Below are positions 1 to 9,609 of a stretch of DNA of 64,000 nucleotides, one piece after another; position 1 is the stretch's first letter; each line of letters starts with the position of its first letter. The position numbers and the translations under genes were made by a program. The notes below the pieces were generated by a model. That model searched no databases and had not been told where the DNA came from. It saw only the letters and a program-made list of their open reading frames with translations. Origin of the DNA: Candidatus Micrarchaeum acidiphilum ARMAN-2 (GTDB taxonomy: Archaea; Micrarchaeota; Micrarchaeia; Micrarchaeales; Micrarchaeaceae); assembly GCA_009387755.1 (NCBI GenBank), contig GG697237.1, forward strand, positions 1-64,000. The letters run 5' to 3'.

Positions 1-290
1 TAGTATACCATGTCATTGCATTTTTCCACATTGCTGATAAATTCGTCCTTTCCGAAATTCTCAGCTGTCGCTCTGGCCTTGTCCATTTCCTCAAGAAAAT
101 TTTCTGCTCTGTCAAGTAGCGCCTTTATGTCCCTGCCTATGAACGCCATTTCTGCCGCGCACCTCTTATACACTTGGAGAGTGTATCCTATCATCTCCTT
201 AGAGTCTACTACCTTGTCTTCAAAGGTCTTCCTGTACTGGACGACATCTTCAAAGTTTCTTGAAGGCACCGGGACAAATAACGTTCTCAT
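1..290 (-). CDS. hypothetical protein, N-terminal part (cut by left edge)
   Basis: An open frame runs from ATG at 290 on the minus strand to the window edge, giving 96 residues without a stop. The protein begins MRTLFVPVPSRNFEDVVQYR and continues as charged, helix-prone sequence rich in Glu, Lys and Ala, with a coiled-coil-like stretch near residues 60-90. The ATG is supported by a TATA-like element (TTTATA on the minus strand, about 314-319) some 25 nt upstream, as expected for a leaderless archaeal transcript. It is transcribed divergently from ileS. No family is recognised, and the C-terminal part is outside the window. Confidence 0.6.
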   Translation of the reverse strand, partial: MRTLFVPVPSRNFEDVVQYRKTFEDKVVDSKEMIGYTLQVYKRCAAEMAFIGRDIKALLDRAENFLEEMDKARATAENFGKDEFISNVEKCNDMVY

Positions 291-390
291 CCAAATAAGG
301 TTATTCCAATAGCATATAAATTGCTTTTGTGCAATTTCGTCTAGTGTATAATGTCCAAAGCCACCCATAAATATCGCGGCGGAATAAAAG

Positions 391-466
391 TATTTTATAC
401 TGATTGTTCAAATATTAACTACACGATGGAGTGCACCTGGCTGCATGCCGGGTTTATGGTGTAATA
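391..466 (+). promoter_or_regulatory. ileS promoter and leader with a 12-codon mini-ORF
   Basis: A TATA-like box (TATTTTATAC, 391-400) predicts transcription start near 421-426. An ATG at 426 opens a 12-codon frame (MECTWLHAGFMV) ending in TAA at 462-464, two bases before the ileS ATG at 467. GGTG at 458-461 could serve as the ribosome-binding site for ileS. The mini-ORF holds no isoleucine codon, so a classic attenuation peptide is unlikely. It may be chance or a coupling device. Confidence 0.4.
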
Positions 467-3400
467 ATGTTGGATATAAATTCCAGGGAAGAAGAGATTC
501 TGGGGTTCTGGGAAAGCTCTAAAGTTTACGAGAAGATAAAGGAGGCAAACAAGTCCGGCAAAAAGTATTACTTTCTAGACGGTCCGCCATACGTGACCGG
601 CAGCCTTGGCAGCTACCACATATGGGTCGAGACGGTAAAGGACGCAGTATTAAGGTACAAAAGGTACAAGGGCTTCTTTGTGCACGACAGAGCCGGTTTT
701 GACGTGCATGGCCTGCCCATCGAGCACAAGGTCGAGAGCAATCTAAAGCTGAAGTCGAAAGACGACATAGAAAAGGGCATAGGCATAGCAAAGTTCATAG
801 CCGAATGCAAGGAATACGCCGACCTGCAGATCGCATCTGCCGTAAAAACCTACAAGAGATTCGGTTCTTCACTTGACTTCAAGAATGTGTACCTGCCATA
901 CAAAAACGAATACATAGACAAGGCGTGGAGGGCTATAGCCGCAATGCACAAAAAAGGCCTGCTCTACAGAGGCAAGGCGTCCTTGGCGTACTGTCCCCAC
1001 TGCGAAACCGTGCTTTCCTCGCAGGGCCCTGAAATAGAATATGCCGACACCACAGATCCATCGATGTTTGTAAAGTTCGAGGTAATCGACAGGCCGGATG
1101 GCGGCCTAGAAATCAGCGACAGTACCTACCTGGTCATATGGACTACTACTCCATGGACCATCCCATCCAACATTGCGGTCGCGGCCAATCCAGATGCGAT
1201 ATATGTGTTCGCGAGTTCCGGCACAGAGCACTACATAGTAGCAAAGGACAGGCTTGACCTGTTTATAGAATCCGTAGGCAAGAGCATGGTGGTAGAAAAG
1301 GAAGTATACGGCGCGGAGCTGCGCGGCCTGCACTACAAGAATCCGCTGGAGCAGAAAATAAAGATGCAGAAGGAATTCAGGAAATATCACAAGGTGCTGC
1401 TTAGCAAATCCCTGGTCTCCCTGGGCGAAGGCACCGGCCTTGTGCACATAGCGCCAGGCCACGGCCCCGAGGACTACCGCCTTGGCGTAGAATCAAAACT
1501 GCCGATATTTTCTCCAGTGGACCAGCATGCGCGCTATACTGAGGACGCGGGCGCCTTCGCCGGCCTGGCTGTACCTGAAGAGGCGAACAAGGCCGTAATA
1601 AATGCATTGAAGGAAGCAGGGGCGCTGCTCTTCCTTGGAAGCATAACCCACAGCTATCCTCACTGCTGGAGATGCAATTCAAAGCTGATATTCCGGGCCA
1701 CCGACCAGTGGTTCATAAACATAAAGAAAATAAAGGCAAGGACTGTGCGTGAAAACAGGAAGGTGAAATGGCATCCGCAGGCCGCGCAGAAGTGGCAAGA
1801 GGAGACGCTGGAAAATTCGCCCGACTGGTGCATATCACGGCAAAGGTACTGGGGTACTCCAATCCCGATATGGGAATGCCACAAATGCGGAAACATTGAG
1901 GTAATAGGCTCGGCAGAGGAGCTCAAAAAAGTTGCGGACCTGCAAGCCGTGCCGCAGGACCTGCATAAACCGCACATCGACAGGATAACGTTCAAATGCA
2001 GAAAATGCGAAGGCGTAATGCACCGCGTACCGGACATATTCGACGTATGGTACGATTCCGGGGTAGCGCATACTGCAAGCCTTTCCGAGGGGGAGTTCAA
2101 GAAGCTGTTTCCGGCAGACTGGATCACAGAAAGCCGAGACCAGATACGCGGATGGTTTTCTGTGCTGCTGAGGACTTCGGTTGCGATGTATGGCAAATCG
2201 CCATTCAAGGAGGTAACCATAGGCGGAATAATATTCGATGAACTCGGCAGGGAGATGCACAGGCACCTCGGCAACGTGATGCTCGCGGAAGACATGCTGT
2301 CTGTAATCTCTGCTGATGGATTCAGGGTATGGTGCCTTAGCAAGCCACGCTGGCAGGATATAAAGCTCAAGCGCAAGGACCTCCAGGAGGCGAACAACAA
2401 CATAATAACCATGTACAACATAGCTGAGCTTGCGAAGGAGATGGCGAGCTTGTCGGGAATAGATCCCAAAGAGGTTAAAAGGCCACGGCTCTCAAACGCG
2501 CCTCCGGAAGACGTCTGGATAGTGTCAAAGCTGAATTCTCTTGTAGAATATACAACATACAACATGGACAGATACGAAATAGACGCGTCAATAAATGCGA
2601 TCAGGAATTTCATAATAGAAGACCTGAGCAGGTTCTACCTGAAACTGCTCAAAAAGCGCACAGAGTCCTCAAGCAAGGCCGAGCTGCGCATGGCAGCGAA
2701 CAACTTCCTTTATGTATTGAGGAATACTCTTATAGTGTCTTCAATAGCGATGCCGTTCTCCGCAGAATACATATACAGGGAGCTGTTTTCAAAGACCGGC
2801 CAAAGCATATTCCTCGAAAGGTGGCCGAAACCCTCAGGTAAGCAGGTCAACAAGACCGCAGAGGGCGACTTCGAAGTTGCAAAGGAGATATCCAGCGCAA
2901 TCCTGGCAATACGCGAAAAGGAAGGCGTGAAGCTGCGTCAGCCCATAAATTCGGCAACAGTCGAGACTGCCAGCGACGCAGTAGTGGCATCCCTGGAAAG
3001 GCTGTCAGGCCTAATCGAGTCGTACGCAAATATAAAAGCACTAAAGATAGTAAAGTCCTCATCTTCTACAAAGGAAATAAGGCCCGCATTCCAAAGAATA
3101 GGCCCGGACTTCAAGGAATCCGCAAACGCAGTGGCCGAGGCGATAAAGACCGCGGATCCGGACGTCCTGCTCTCCGAGATCGACAGGAGCGGACATTACC
3201 AGCTGCACACCGAAAGCGGAACGTTCTCTATAGGTCCGGAGCATTTTGTAGTCCTGGAAAAGCCTGCCGCAGAGGGCTCAATGCGCACCAGATACGGCAC
3301 AATAAGCATAGACTCCAAGATCACCGAGGCGCTGAAGGAGGAGCTTTTTGTCAGGGAGATAATAAGAGCTGTGCAGTCGATGAGAAAGGAACTGGGAATG

Positions 3401-3634
3401 AAAAAGACCGAGAGCATAGGCCTTGGCATAATCTTAGATGCCGGATCAAGTGAAATGGTATCAAAGCGTCTGGGCGAGATAAAATCGATAGTGAGGGCAA
3501 AGACTGCACGAATTCTAGATTCGAGGGACAAAATAAAGGAAAAGATAGAGCTTTCAAAGTCGGTCAGCTTGGATAACATAAACGTCGAGCTCTGCGTAAT
3601 CAGGCAGGGCAAGACGCAAGACCAAGAAAACTAG
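467..3634 (+). CDS. ileS: isoleucyl-tRNA synthetase with altered HIGH and KMSKS motifs
   Basis: The 1055-residue protein has the layout of archaeal/eukaryotic-type IleRS, which charges tRNA-Ile in the cytoplasm. The ATP-binding N-terminal fold is followed by the CP1 editing domain (TTTPWT near residues 226-231), a zinc-type CxxC segment, the WCISRQRYWGTPIP stretch, an anticodon-binding helical domain and a C-terminal extension. The length is normal. Oddly, both class I signatures are changed. The HIGH position, after PPYVTG, reads GSYH, and the KMSKS position, in the context DELGR...LGN, reads EMHRH. ATG 467 was chosen because GGTG precedes it; a GTG at 431 is in frame but adds 12 residues unlike the family. 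Its stop overlaps that of the convergent zinc-finger gene. It may be a divergent but working enzyme or a paralogue. Confidence 0.9.
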   Translation: MLDINSREEEILGFWESSKVYEKIKEANKSGKKYYFLDGPPYVTGSLGSYHIWVETVKDAVLRYKRYKGFFVHDRAGFDVHGLPIEHKVESNLKLKSKDDIEKGIGIAKFIAECKEYADLQIASAVKTYKRFGSSLDFKNVYLPYKNEYIDKAWRAIAAMHKKGLLYRGKASLAYCPHCETVLSSQGPEIEYADTTDPSMFVKFEVIDRPDGGLEISDSTYLVIWTTTPWTIPSNIAVAANPDAIYVFASSGTEHYIVAKDRLDLFIESVGKSMVVEKEVYGAELRGLHYKNPLEQKIKMQKEFRKYHKVLLSKSLVSLGEGTGLVHIAPGHGPEDYRLGVESKLPIFSPVDQHARYTEDAGAFAGLAVPEEANKAVINALKEAGALLFLGSITHSYPHCWRCNSKLIFRATDQWFINIKKIKARTVRENRKVKWHPQAAQKWQEETLENSPDWCISRQRYWGTPIPIWECHKCGNIEVIGSAEELKKVADLQAVPQDLHKPHIDRITFKCRKCEGVMHRVPDIFDVWYDSGVAHTASLSEGEFKKLFPADWITESRDQIRGWFSVLLRTSVAMYGKSPFKEVTIGGIIFDELGREMHRHLGNVMLAEDMLSVISADGFRVWCLSKPRWQDIKLKRKDLQEANNNIITMYNIAELAKEMASLSGIDPKEVKRPRLSNAPPEDVWIVSKLNSLVEYTTYNMDRYEIDASINAIRNFIIEDLSRFYLKLLKKRTESSSKAELRMAANNFLYVLRNTLIVSSIAMPFSAEYIYRELFSKTGQSIFLERWPKPSGKQVNKTAEGDFEVAKEISSAILAIREKEGVKLRQPINSATVETASDAVVASLERLSGLIESYANIKALKIVKSSSSTKEIRPAFQRIGPDFKESANAVAEAIKTADPDVLLSEIDRSGHYQLHTESGTFSIGPEHFVVLEKPAAEGSMRTRYGTISIDSKITEALKEELFVREIIRAVQSMRKELGMKKTESIGLGIILDAGSSEMVSKRLGEIKSIVRAKTARILDSRDKIKEKIELSKSVSLDNINVELCVIRQGKTQDQEN

Positions 3635-3831
3635 GCCGACATCTCCCTATCAGACTTGTAGGCCTTCCTCTTCGGCATGTCAGACCAGCAGTCCTTGCAT
3701 ATCACAAGTTTTACTGTCTTGGATTTGCGTTTTGAGCTTTTCACGCAGTTCCTGCAGAGATTCCTTCCGCAATAATTGCATTTGAAAGTCCTGAATATCT
3801 CGCGCTTGCATCTTTCACACAGAATAGCCAT
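3631..3831 (-). CDS. small zinc-knuckle protein
   Basis: This 66-residue protein has four CxxC knuckles (Cys5/8, 18/21, 26/29, 45/48), enough to bind two zinc ions in a treble-clef or RING/FYVE-like arrangement. A basic loop (SSKRKSKTVK) lies between the third and fourth knuckles, and the C-terminal tail is charged. The ATG is preceded by AAAGGTG about 9 nt upstream and an AT-rich TATA-like stretch. The gene converges on ileS, and the stop codons overlap by four bases. Small proteins of this kind are common in archaea and often bind nucleic acid or protein partners, but no specific function can be given. Confidence 0.75.
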   Translation of the reverse strand: MAILCERCKREIFRTFKCNYCGRNLCRNCVKSSKRKSKTVKLVICKDCWSDMPKRKAYKSDREMSA

Positions 3832-3941
3832 TTCAATAACACCTTTAAAATCACAAATTATTTATTTTATCAATCCTTAATCTTAGCTGCGGTTCTGCCG
3901 CTTCGCATCGTAACTAGACACAAAAATAAACATATGATATA

Positions 3942-5213
3942 ATGCAAACATATATAAAAACTTATGGCTGCACGCTGAACCAGGCGGATAGCGACATAAT
4001 AAATTCGGTGCTGGATTCCGCAAACATCGGGCAAGCGGAGTCGATGCAGGACGCGGACGTTATTATAGTAAACACGTGCACGGTAAAGAATCCCACAGAG
4101 CAGAAAATATCCGATTTACTGAAGAAGCTGGAAAGCGAGAAGAGGAAGGTCCTGGTTACCGGCTGCATGGCGGCAGCCAATCCCGACATAATATCCAATG
4201 CCTCGCCAAGCGCATCCATAGTCACCATAAGCAACCTTGAGGACATGCCTGATGCCGTATCGCGCACGGCATCCGGAGAACGAGTCGTCATGTCCTCGCT
4301 GCAGAAGCGCGACAGGCTTGCCAGTTTCAAGCCCAGGCAGGGTCCCGTGGCGCGCATACCTGTAAGCGACGGATGCATGAGCAGCTGCTCATTCTGCGAG
4401 ACAAAGTTCGCGAGAAGCGCGCTAAACAGCTTTTCAGAGGACCTGATACTGAACGCCGTAAAATACAGCGTGAAGTCCGGCGCAGTTGAGATAGACATAA
4501 CCTCTCAGGACATCGGCGCATACGGTGCGGACAGGAAGAGCAACATAGCTTTGCTAATGGAAAAGATATCGCGCATCGAAGGCTTTTTCAAGGTCAGGAT
4601 AGGCATGCTAAATCCTGAAAGGCTTGCCGGATACATAAACGAATTCGCCTCCGCCCTAGGCAATGAGAAATTCTACAAATTTGCGCACCTTCCACTACAG
4701 TCAGGAAGCGATTCTGTGCTCAAGTCAATGAGAAGGAACTACACTGTCGATCAGTACCTCGAATTCGTTGACGTACTGCGCTCATACGTGCCCGGCATAA
4801 GCATAGAAACCGACATGATAGTAGGATATCCAACAGAAACGGACGAGGATTTCACTAATAGCATTGAAGTTCTGAAAAGCTTCAGGCCTGACGTGACAAA
4901 CATATCCAGGTTCGGTGCAAGGCGCCACACCGCCGCACACAAAATGAAGCAGCTGGATCAGACTCTTATAAAGGAAAGAAGCTCCGAGATGTACAGCGCC
5001 GTGCGCGGCATACAGCACGGCATAAACGGGAAATTCGTAGGGCAGCGCATTACCGCGCTGATGACCGAATCAACCGGAGTTTCGATAAATGGAAGGACCG
5101 ACTCGTACAAGCAAGTGGTGCTGCGCGGTGCAAGCAGCGATTTAATTGGCAAGCTTATAAATGTAAGCGTGCATTCTGCTACTGCAAATGCGCTTTACTG
5201 CTCCGTAGCCTGA
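3942..5213 (+). CDS. tRNA threonylcarbamoyladenosine methylthiotransferase (MtaB/CDKAL1-type)
   Basis: This 423-residue radical SAM enzyme likely adds a methylthio group to t6A37 of tRNAs that read ANN codons. The N-terminal UPF0004 domain carries the three auxiliary-cluster cysteines Cys10 (YGCTLNQ), Cys46 (NTCTVKNP) and Cys75 (TGCMA). The radical SAM cluster is CxxxCxxC at Cys145/149/152 (GCMSSCSFC). The C-terminal part (about 360-423) fits a TRAM domain. Length and order match the archaeal e-MtaB group rather than bacterial MiaB, which modifies i6A. It lies 10 nt before gatD and is likely co-transcribed with gatDE, forming a tRNA-maturation operon. Confidence 0.85.
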   Translation: MQTYIKTYGCTLNQADSDIINSVLDSANIGQAESMQDADVIIVNTCTVKNPTEQKISDLLKKLESEKRKVLVTGCMAAANPDIISNASPSASIVTISNLEDMPDAVSRTASGERVVMSSLQKRDRLASFKPRQGPVARIPVSDGCMSSCSFCETKFARSALNSFSEDLILNAVKYSVKSGAVEIDITSQDIGAYGADRKSNIALLMEKISRIEGFFKVRIGMLNPERLAGYINEFASALGNEKFYKFAHLPLQSGSDSVLKSMRRNYTVDQYLEFVDVLRSYVPGISIETDMIVGYPTETDEDFTNSIEVLKSFRPDVTNISRFGARRHTAAHKMKQLDQTLIKERSSEMYSAVRGIQHGINGKFVGQRITALMTESTGVSINGRTDSYKQVVLRGASSDLIGKLINVSVHSATANALYCSVA

Positions 5214-5223
5214 GGCGACGCAA

Positions 5224-6558
5224 ATGTATTCCGAAAAAATACGCGATTTGTTGGAAAGGGAGGGCATAGATACCGGAGACACAGTCGAATTCGAGAAAGG
5301 CAAAACAAAAATAATCGGAACGCTGATGCCTAACACGGAAGCAAATGGCGAGGACATTCTGGTAATAAAGCTTGCCAACGGATACAACGTCGGCGTATCA
5401 TTTTTGGGATCCAGGCTCAAGCTCGTCAAAAAAGGCTCCGGCAATTTCGACTTCCCCAAGGCGGCCATGGCCCAGGATTCCAGGCTCCCGAAGATATCGC
5501 TGATATACACCGGCGGCACAATAGGCAGCAAGATAGACTACAAAACCGGCGGCGTGTACATGCTGCTCAAGCCGGAGGAGCTGCTATACGAAATACCGGA
5601 GCTTTCCAAAATCGCGAGAATATCGGTTGCAAAGCTCTTCAGCATGTCCAGCGAGGACATGTCATACAGGGAATGGCAGGCCATAGCGGAAAGGGTGGCA
5701 TCTGAGATAAACAACGGCGCAAGGGGGGTCGTGGTAACGATAGGCACCGACACAATGCACTACGCATCCGCCGCGCTGAGCTTCATGCTGCAGGATCTTA
5801 ACGCCCCGGTTGTCCTGACCGGATCCCAGAGAAGCAGCGACAGAGGCTCAAGCGACGCCTTCATGAACATAATTTGCGCTACAACCATAGCTGCAACGTC
5901 GGACATAGCCGAGGTCGGCATATGCATGCACGATTCAAGCTCGGATTCCAGGTGCTCATTCATACGCGGTACAAAGGCGAGGAAGATGCATACCTCCAGG
6001 AGGGATGCATTCAGGGCAATAAATGACAAGCCCATAGCATACGTCGATATCAATGGAAATTTATCCTACAACAACGACTACAGGAGAGTGAACCGCAATC
6101 AAAAGAAAGCAGTTTCGGCAGTGACAGGATACAGCAGCAAGGTCGCCATGGTAAAGGCGTATCCCGACGCAGATCCATCCATACTGAAATTTTACGAAGA
6201 CAAAGATTACGATGGCATAATAATAGAAGGCACAGGCCTCGGCCACGTTCCTGTAGCGCCGTCTTCCAAGGAGATGTCATGGCTGCCCTGGATAAAATCA
6301 GCAGCGGACAAAGGCGTTATAGTGGGAATAACCTCGCAGTGCATATACGGCAGGGTGAACCGCAGCGTTTACAGGAATCTCAGGCTGATAAGCTCCGCTG
6401 GCGCGGTGTATTGCGAAGACATGACTGCCGAGACGGCATATGTAAAGCTTTCCTGGCTAATCAAGAACTACGGAAAAGAAAAGGCGAGGGAGATGCTGCC
6501 GAACAACCTTCGCGGCGAGATAACCTCGCGCACAAGGTTTGAAACTTTCATGGTGTAG
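5224..6558 (+). CDS. gatD: Glu-tRNA(Gln) amidotransferase subunit D
   Basis: This 444-residue subunit releases ammonia from glutamine for the archaeal GatDE amidotransferase, which converts Glu-tRNA(Gln) to Gln-tRNA(Gln). An N-terminal beta-barrel-like domain (about 1-80) precedes an L-asparaginase-type domain. The catalytic threonines are visible: YTGGTIG at 95-101 and GTDT at 174-177. GatD pairs with GatE, encoded next with a small overlap or 4-nt gap depending on start choice. The pair is an archaeal hallmark and implies that Gln-tRNA is made indirectly here. Confidence 0.95.
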   Translation: MYSEKIRDLLEREGIDTGDTVEFEKGKTKIIGTLMPNTEANGEDILVIKLANGYNVGVSFLGSRLKLVKKGSGNFDFPKAAMAQDSRLPKISLIYTGGTIGSKIDYKTGGVYMLLKPEELLYEIPELSKIARISVAKLFSMSSEDMSYREWQAIAERVASEINNGARGVVVTIGTDTMHYASAALSFMLQDLNAPVVLTGSQRSSDRGSSDAFMNIICATTIAATSDIAEVGICMHDSSSDSRCSFIRGTKARKMHTSRRDAFRAINDKPIAYVDINGNLSYNNDYRRVNRNQKKAVSAVTGYSSKVAMVKAYPDADPSILKFYEDKDYDGIIIEGTGLGHVPVAPSSKEMSWLPWIKSAADKGVIVGITSQCIYGRVNRSVYRNLRLISSAGAVYCEDMTAETAYVKLSWLIKNYGKEKAREMLPNNLRGEITSRTRFETFMV

Positions 6559-6562
6559 ATGC

Positions 6563-8482
6563 ATGCAGGAAGCAAAAGCGCAGGCAAATCAAAAGGCCAA
6601 TGGCGAGAAAAACGACTCCTTCTTTGAGGGCATAGGCTTCAAATGCGGACTAGAGGTGCATCAAAGGCTGCTCACATCGGAAAAGCTTTTCTGCGGTTGT
6701 TCAGCAGGGCAGGATCAAGACAGCGAGCTGTACACAATAGAAAGGTACCAACGGGCCGTTGCGGGCGAGCTGGGCTCGCTTGACAGGGCAGCCCTCTTCG
6801 AAGAGCTAAAGAAGAAGAAATTCATATACCACATATTTGACAGGAAAACCTGCCTGGTGGACATCGACGAGGAACCGCCAAAGGAGATGAACGCAGATGC
6901 TCTTTCGATAGCAATTTCAGTGGCGTCCGCACTGAACATGCACATACTGGACGAACTCGAGCCCATGCGCAAGGAGGTTGTCGACGGAAGCAATCCAACC
7001 GCATTCCAAAGGACAACGGTTGTCGGGATAGATGGGTTTTTAGACGTGGGGGGAAGCAGGATAGACATCCCGATGCTTTCGCTAGAGGAGGAGTCTTCTG
7101 GCATAAGGGCGTCATCAGATTCTGAAATAGCCTACGACACAGACAGGGTAGGCATACCTCTTGTAGAGATAGATACCGGCCCCACAATAAAATCACCGAC
7201 CGAGGCGAAGGCCGTTGCATTGTACATAGGCATGCTGCTTAGGCTTACAATGCGCGTTCAGAGGGGCATAGGCACAATAAGGCAGGACGTAAACGTGTCA
7301 GTCAGAGGCGGCGCAAGGATAGAAATAAAAGGCCTGCAGGACCTGGACAACATGGACAAGTTCGTCGAAAATGAGGTTTCAAGGCAGCTGGCCTTGATAG
7401 AAATATCAAAGGAACTAGCTCGCAGAAAGGCAACTGTTGACGAAGATATAGTGGACGTGTCAGGTGTATTCAAAGGCACAAAGGCAAAGATTCTGTCGCA
7501 GACACCTGGCAGTGCAATAATAGCCATAGGGCTAAGAGGATTCAAGGGCATGCTCGGCAAAGAGGTAAATCCAGGCAGGCGCCTGGGCACCGAAATCAGC
7601 GACTATGCAAAGATGGGCGGGGTAAAAGGGCTAATGCACGGAGACGAGAACCTGGCAGGATACGGCATTTCGGATTCGGAGATCGCCGAGCTGGAAAAGC
7701 AGCTTTCTATTTCTGAAAAGGATTCTTTCATGCTCATAGCCGCAAGGCACGAGACTGCATACAAGTCCATGGCTGTGGCGGCTGAACGGGCCCGCCAGGC
7801 AATAAAAGGGGTCCCGGAGGAGACGCGCGCAGCCATAAACGACGGCAAGTTCCAGACAAGGTTCATAAGGCCGCTTCCCGGGGGCGCCAGGATGTATCCC
7901 GAAACTGACGCCAGGCCGGTAAGGATAACTGACAAGCTACTTGGGGCTGCCGAGGCGTCTGCGCCAAGCGTAGAGCGGGAGATGCAGAAGCTTGAATCAG
8001 AACTCAAAAGCAGGGAACTTGCCAGGCAGCTGCTTATGTCGCCGAGACTTCCGGTCTACAAGGCAGTAACCACGGAGACCAAGGCCGACAAAGAATTTGT
8101 CGCGAACTTTCTGATCCAAAAGCTAACCGAGCTGCGCAGGTCTGGAGTGAACATCGACAACGTCTCAGAAGGCCAGATTGTGGGCATATTCGCGCTTTAT
8201 GCATCGCGCGGGCTCACAAAGAACGGCGTAGAAGAAGTGTTCAAGCTTTCCGCATCCGGCAAAACAGGAACTGCAAGCGAGCTTGCTGAGGAGAACGGGT
8301 TGAAAAGGATATCCGGCGAAAGACTCAAGAAGCTTGTGGCAGAGGCTTCTGCCGGATCAAAGAGGCCCGAATCCGAACTGATAAAGGAGATAATGTCCAG
8401 GTACCGCCTTGTGGTAGACGGTCAGGAAGTGCGTGATGTCATAAGCGGGCACGACAAAAGCCCACACAAGGGCGCTTCATAG
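6563..8482 (+). CDS. gatE: Glu-tRNA(Gln) amidotransferase subunit E
   Basis: About 639 residues. GatE activates Glu-tRNA(Gln) and transfers ammonia from GatD. Seen: the GatB/E core signature near the N-terminus (GLEVHQRL), an aspartate-rich insertion typical of GatE in the middle third, and a C-terminal YqeY-like helical tail. A TTG at 6539 overlaps gatD and would give 647 residues. ATG 6563 was chosen because it follows the gatD stop closely and the extra residues look non-conserved. The 3' end overlaps the convergent peptidase gene by six bases. Confidence 0.93.
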   Translation: MQEAKAQANQKANGEKNDSFFEGIGFKCGLEVHQRLLTSEKLFCGCSAGQDQDSELYTIERYQRAVAGELGSLDRAALFEELKKKKFIYHIFDRKTCLVDIDEEPPKEMNADALSIAISVASALNMHILDELEPMRKEVVDGSNPTAFQRTTVVGIDGFLDVGGSRIDIPMLSLEEESSGIRASSDSEIAYDTDRVGIPLVEIDTGPTIKSPTEAKAVALYIGMLLRLTMRVQRGIGTIRQDVNVSVRGGARIEIKGLQDLDNMDKFVENEVSRQLALIEISKELARRKATVDEDIVDVSGVFKGTKAKILSQTPGSAIIAIGLRGFKGMLGKEVNPGRRLGTEISDYAKMGGVKGLMHGDENLAGYGISDSEIAELEKQLSISEKDSFMLIAARHETAYKSMAVAAERARQAIKGVPEETRAAINDGKFQTRFIRPLPGGARMYPETDARPVRITDKLLGAAEASAPSVEREMQKLESELKSRELARQLLMSPRLPVYKAVTTETKADKEFVANFLIQKLTELRRSGVNIDNVSEGQIVGIFALYASRGLTKNGVEEVFKLSASGKTGTASELAEENGLKRISGERLKKLVAEASAGSKRPESELIKEIMSRYRLVVDGQEVRDVISGHDKSPHKGAS

Positions 8483-9556
8483 CATTTTTGCCCCGCTCTT
8501 TGTTATAAGCACGTCGTCTTCTATCCGGACGCCTCCGAAGCCCTTGACATAAATGCCAGGCTCGTCGCTTACTACCATGCCGCTCCTTAGTATTTTTTGC
8601 GCCCTTGACATGCCTATGCCGTCGTGCACCTCTATCCCTATCTGGTGGCCCAGGCTGTGTATAAACATACCCTTATACGCGCCGTGCGCAGCATGGTCTA
8701 TGTAGTCCTCAACTGCACGCTGCGCAGAGCTTCCGTCTGCGCCGTCCTTCAGAATCCTGAAGCCTATGTCCTGGGCGCGCTTTACCGTATCATAAATCCG
8801 CTCCATGCGTTTGTATCGTGCAGACTTCTTATCCGGCTTGAACACGAATGTGCGCGTTATGTCCGCGCAGTAATTCCTGTACTTGGCCCCCACATCAAGC
8901 AAAACATACTCGTTAGGCTTGAGCCTGGTGTTGTCGGGCATGTGGTGCGGCAGAGCAGAATTTTTACCGAAAGAGACTATGCTGTCAAACGCCTTTCCCT
9001 GCGCCCCGTTTTCTCCCATCAAGTAATCAAATCTCGCGGCAAGCTGCGTCTCCTTGATGCCGTATTCGAAATAATCCTGAATCTGGTCCAGCGATTTCTT
9101 TGTTATCTGTATCGCGCGCCTTATCCTGCCTATTTCCTCGTCGTCCTTTATCTCCCTTGTCTCTCCAAGTCTTGCGGCGGCGTCAACCATTCTTTTAGGC
9201 GCCCCGTATTTTTTTATGAAGGAATAATATCCGAACGGCATGAATGAGCTGTTGAAACCGACCGTTTTCCCTTCAAGAAGGCTTTTTAGCTCTCTTCTGT
9301 TCTTCTCGGCAGTGTCCGCCATAAGCACTTCGAGCCCGGGCCTTGCACTTGCCGAGGCAATGCCATACTCCAATGCACTTGTGATCAAAGTAGCCCGGTT
9401 CCTTGAAAGCACTAGGATATCATTCTCGAATATCCCGCCTTCAATGTCTGTAAAATACAAGAAGTTAGGGTCCTTGTTGGAGCTGTTCACTATTACGGCG
9501 GAATCGAATGCTGAGCCCGCAAAAAGGCGCTGCAGCCTCATTTTGATATCAGCCAT
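8477..9556 (-). CDS. Xaa-Pro aminopeptidase/dipeptidase (M24 family)
   Basis: A cytoplasmic metallopeptidase of about 359 residues expected to cleave an N-terminal residue from Xaa-Pro peptides. The N-terminal creatinase-like domain (about 1-130) precedes the pita-bread catalytic domain. Metal-ligand motifs are visible: LLDVGAKY and ADITRTF (two Asp), HSLGHQIG (His), DEPGIY (Glu) and RIEDD (Glu). ATG 9556 is preceded by GAGG; a TTG at 9580 would add eight residues. Its 3' end overlaps gatE, and the gene is divergent from nreA. Prolidase versus aminopeptidase P cannot be decided from sequence alone. Confidence 0.88.
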   Translation of the reverse strand: MADIKMRLQRLFAGSAFDSAVIVNSSNKDPNFLYFTDIEGGIFENDILVLSRNRATLITSALEYGIASASARPGLEVLMADTAEKNRRELKSLLEGKTVGFNSSFMPFGYYSFIKKYGAPKRMVDAAARLGETREIKDDEEIGRIRRAIQITKKSLDQIQDYFEYGIKETQLAARFDYLMGENGAQGKAFDSIVSFGKNSALPHHMPDNTRLKPNEYVLLDVGAKYRNYCADITRTFVFKPDKKSARYKRMERIYDTVKRAQDIGFRILKDGADGSSAQRAVEDYIDHAAHGAYKGMFIHSLGHQIGIEVHDGIGMSRAQKILRSGMVVSDEPGIYVKGFGGVRIEDDVLITKSGAKML

Positions 9557-9609
9557 AAAACCCTCGCAAATAATTGTCAAGGCAAATCTAAAAGCATAAC
9601 CGCCAAAAT

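Noticed and set aside
431-466. GTG 431 as ileS start
   Set aside because: The extra 12 residues are unlike IleRS N-termini, and GGTG precedes the ATG at 467.
1660-2613. Minus-strand open frame of 317 codons inside ileS
   Set aside because: It lies fully within the IleRS gene and has no recognisable domain.
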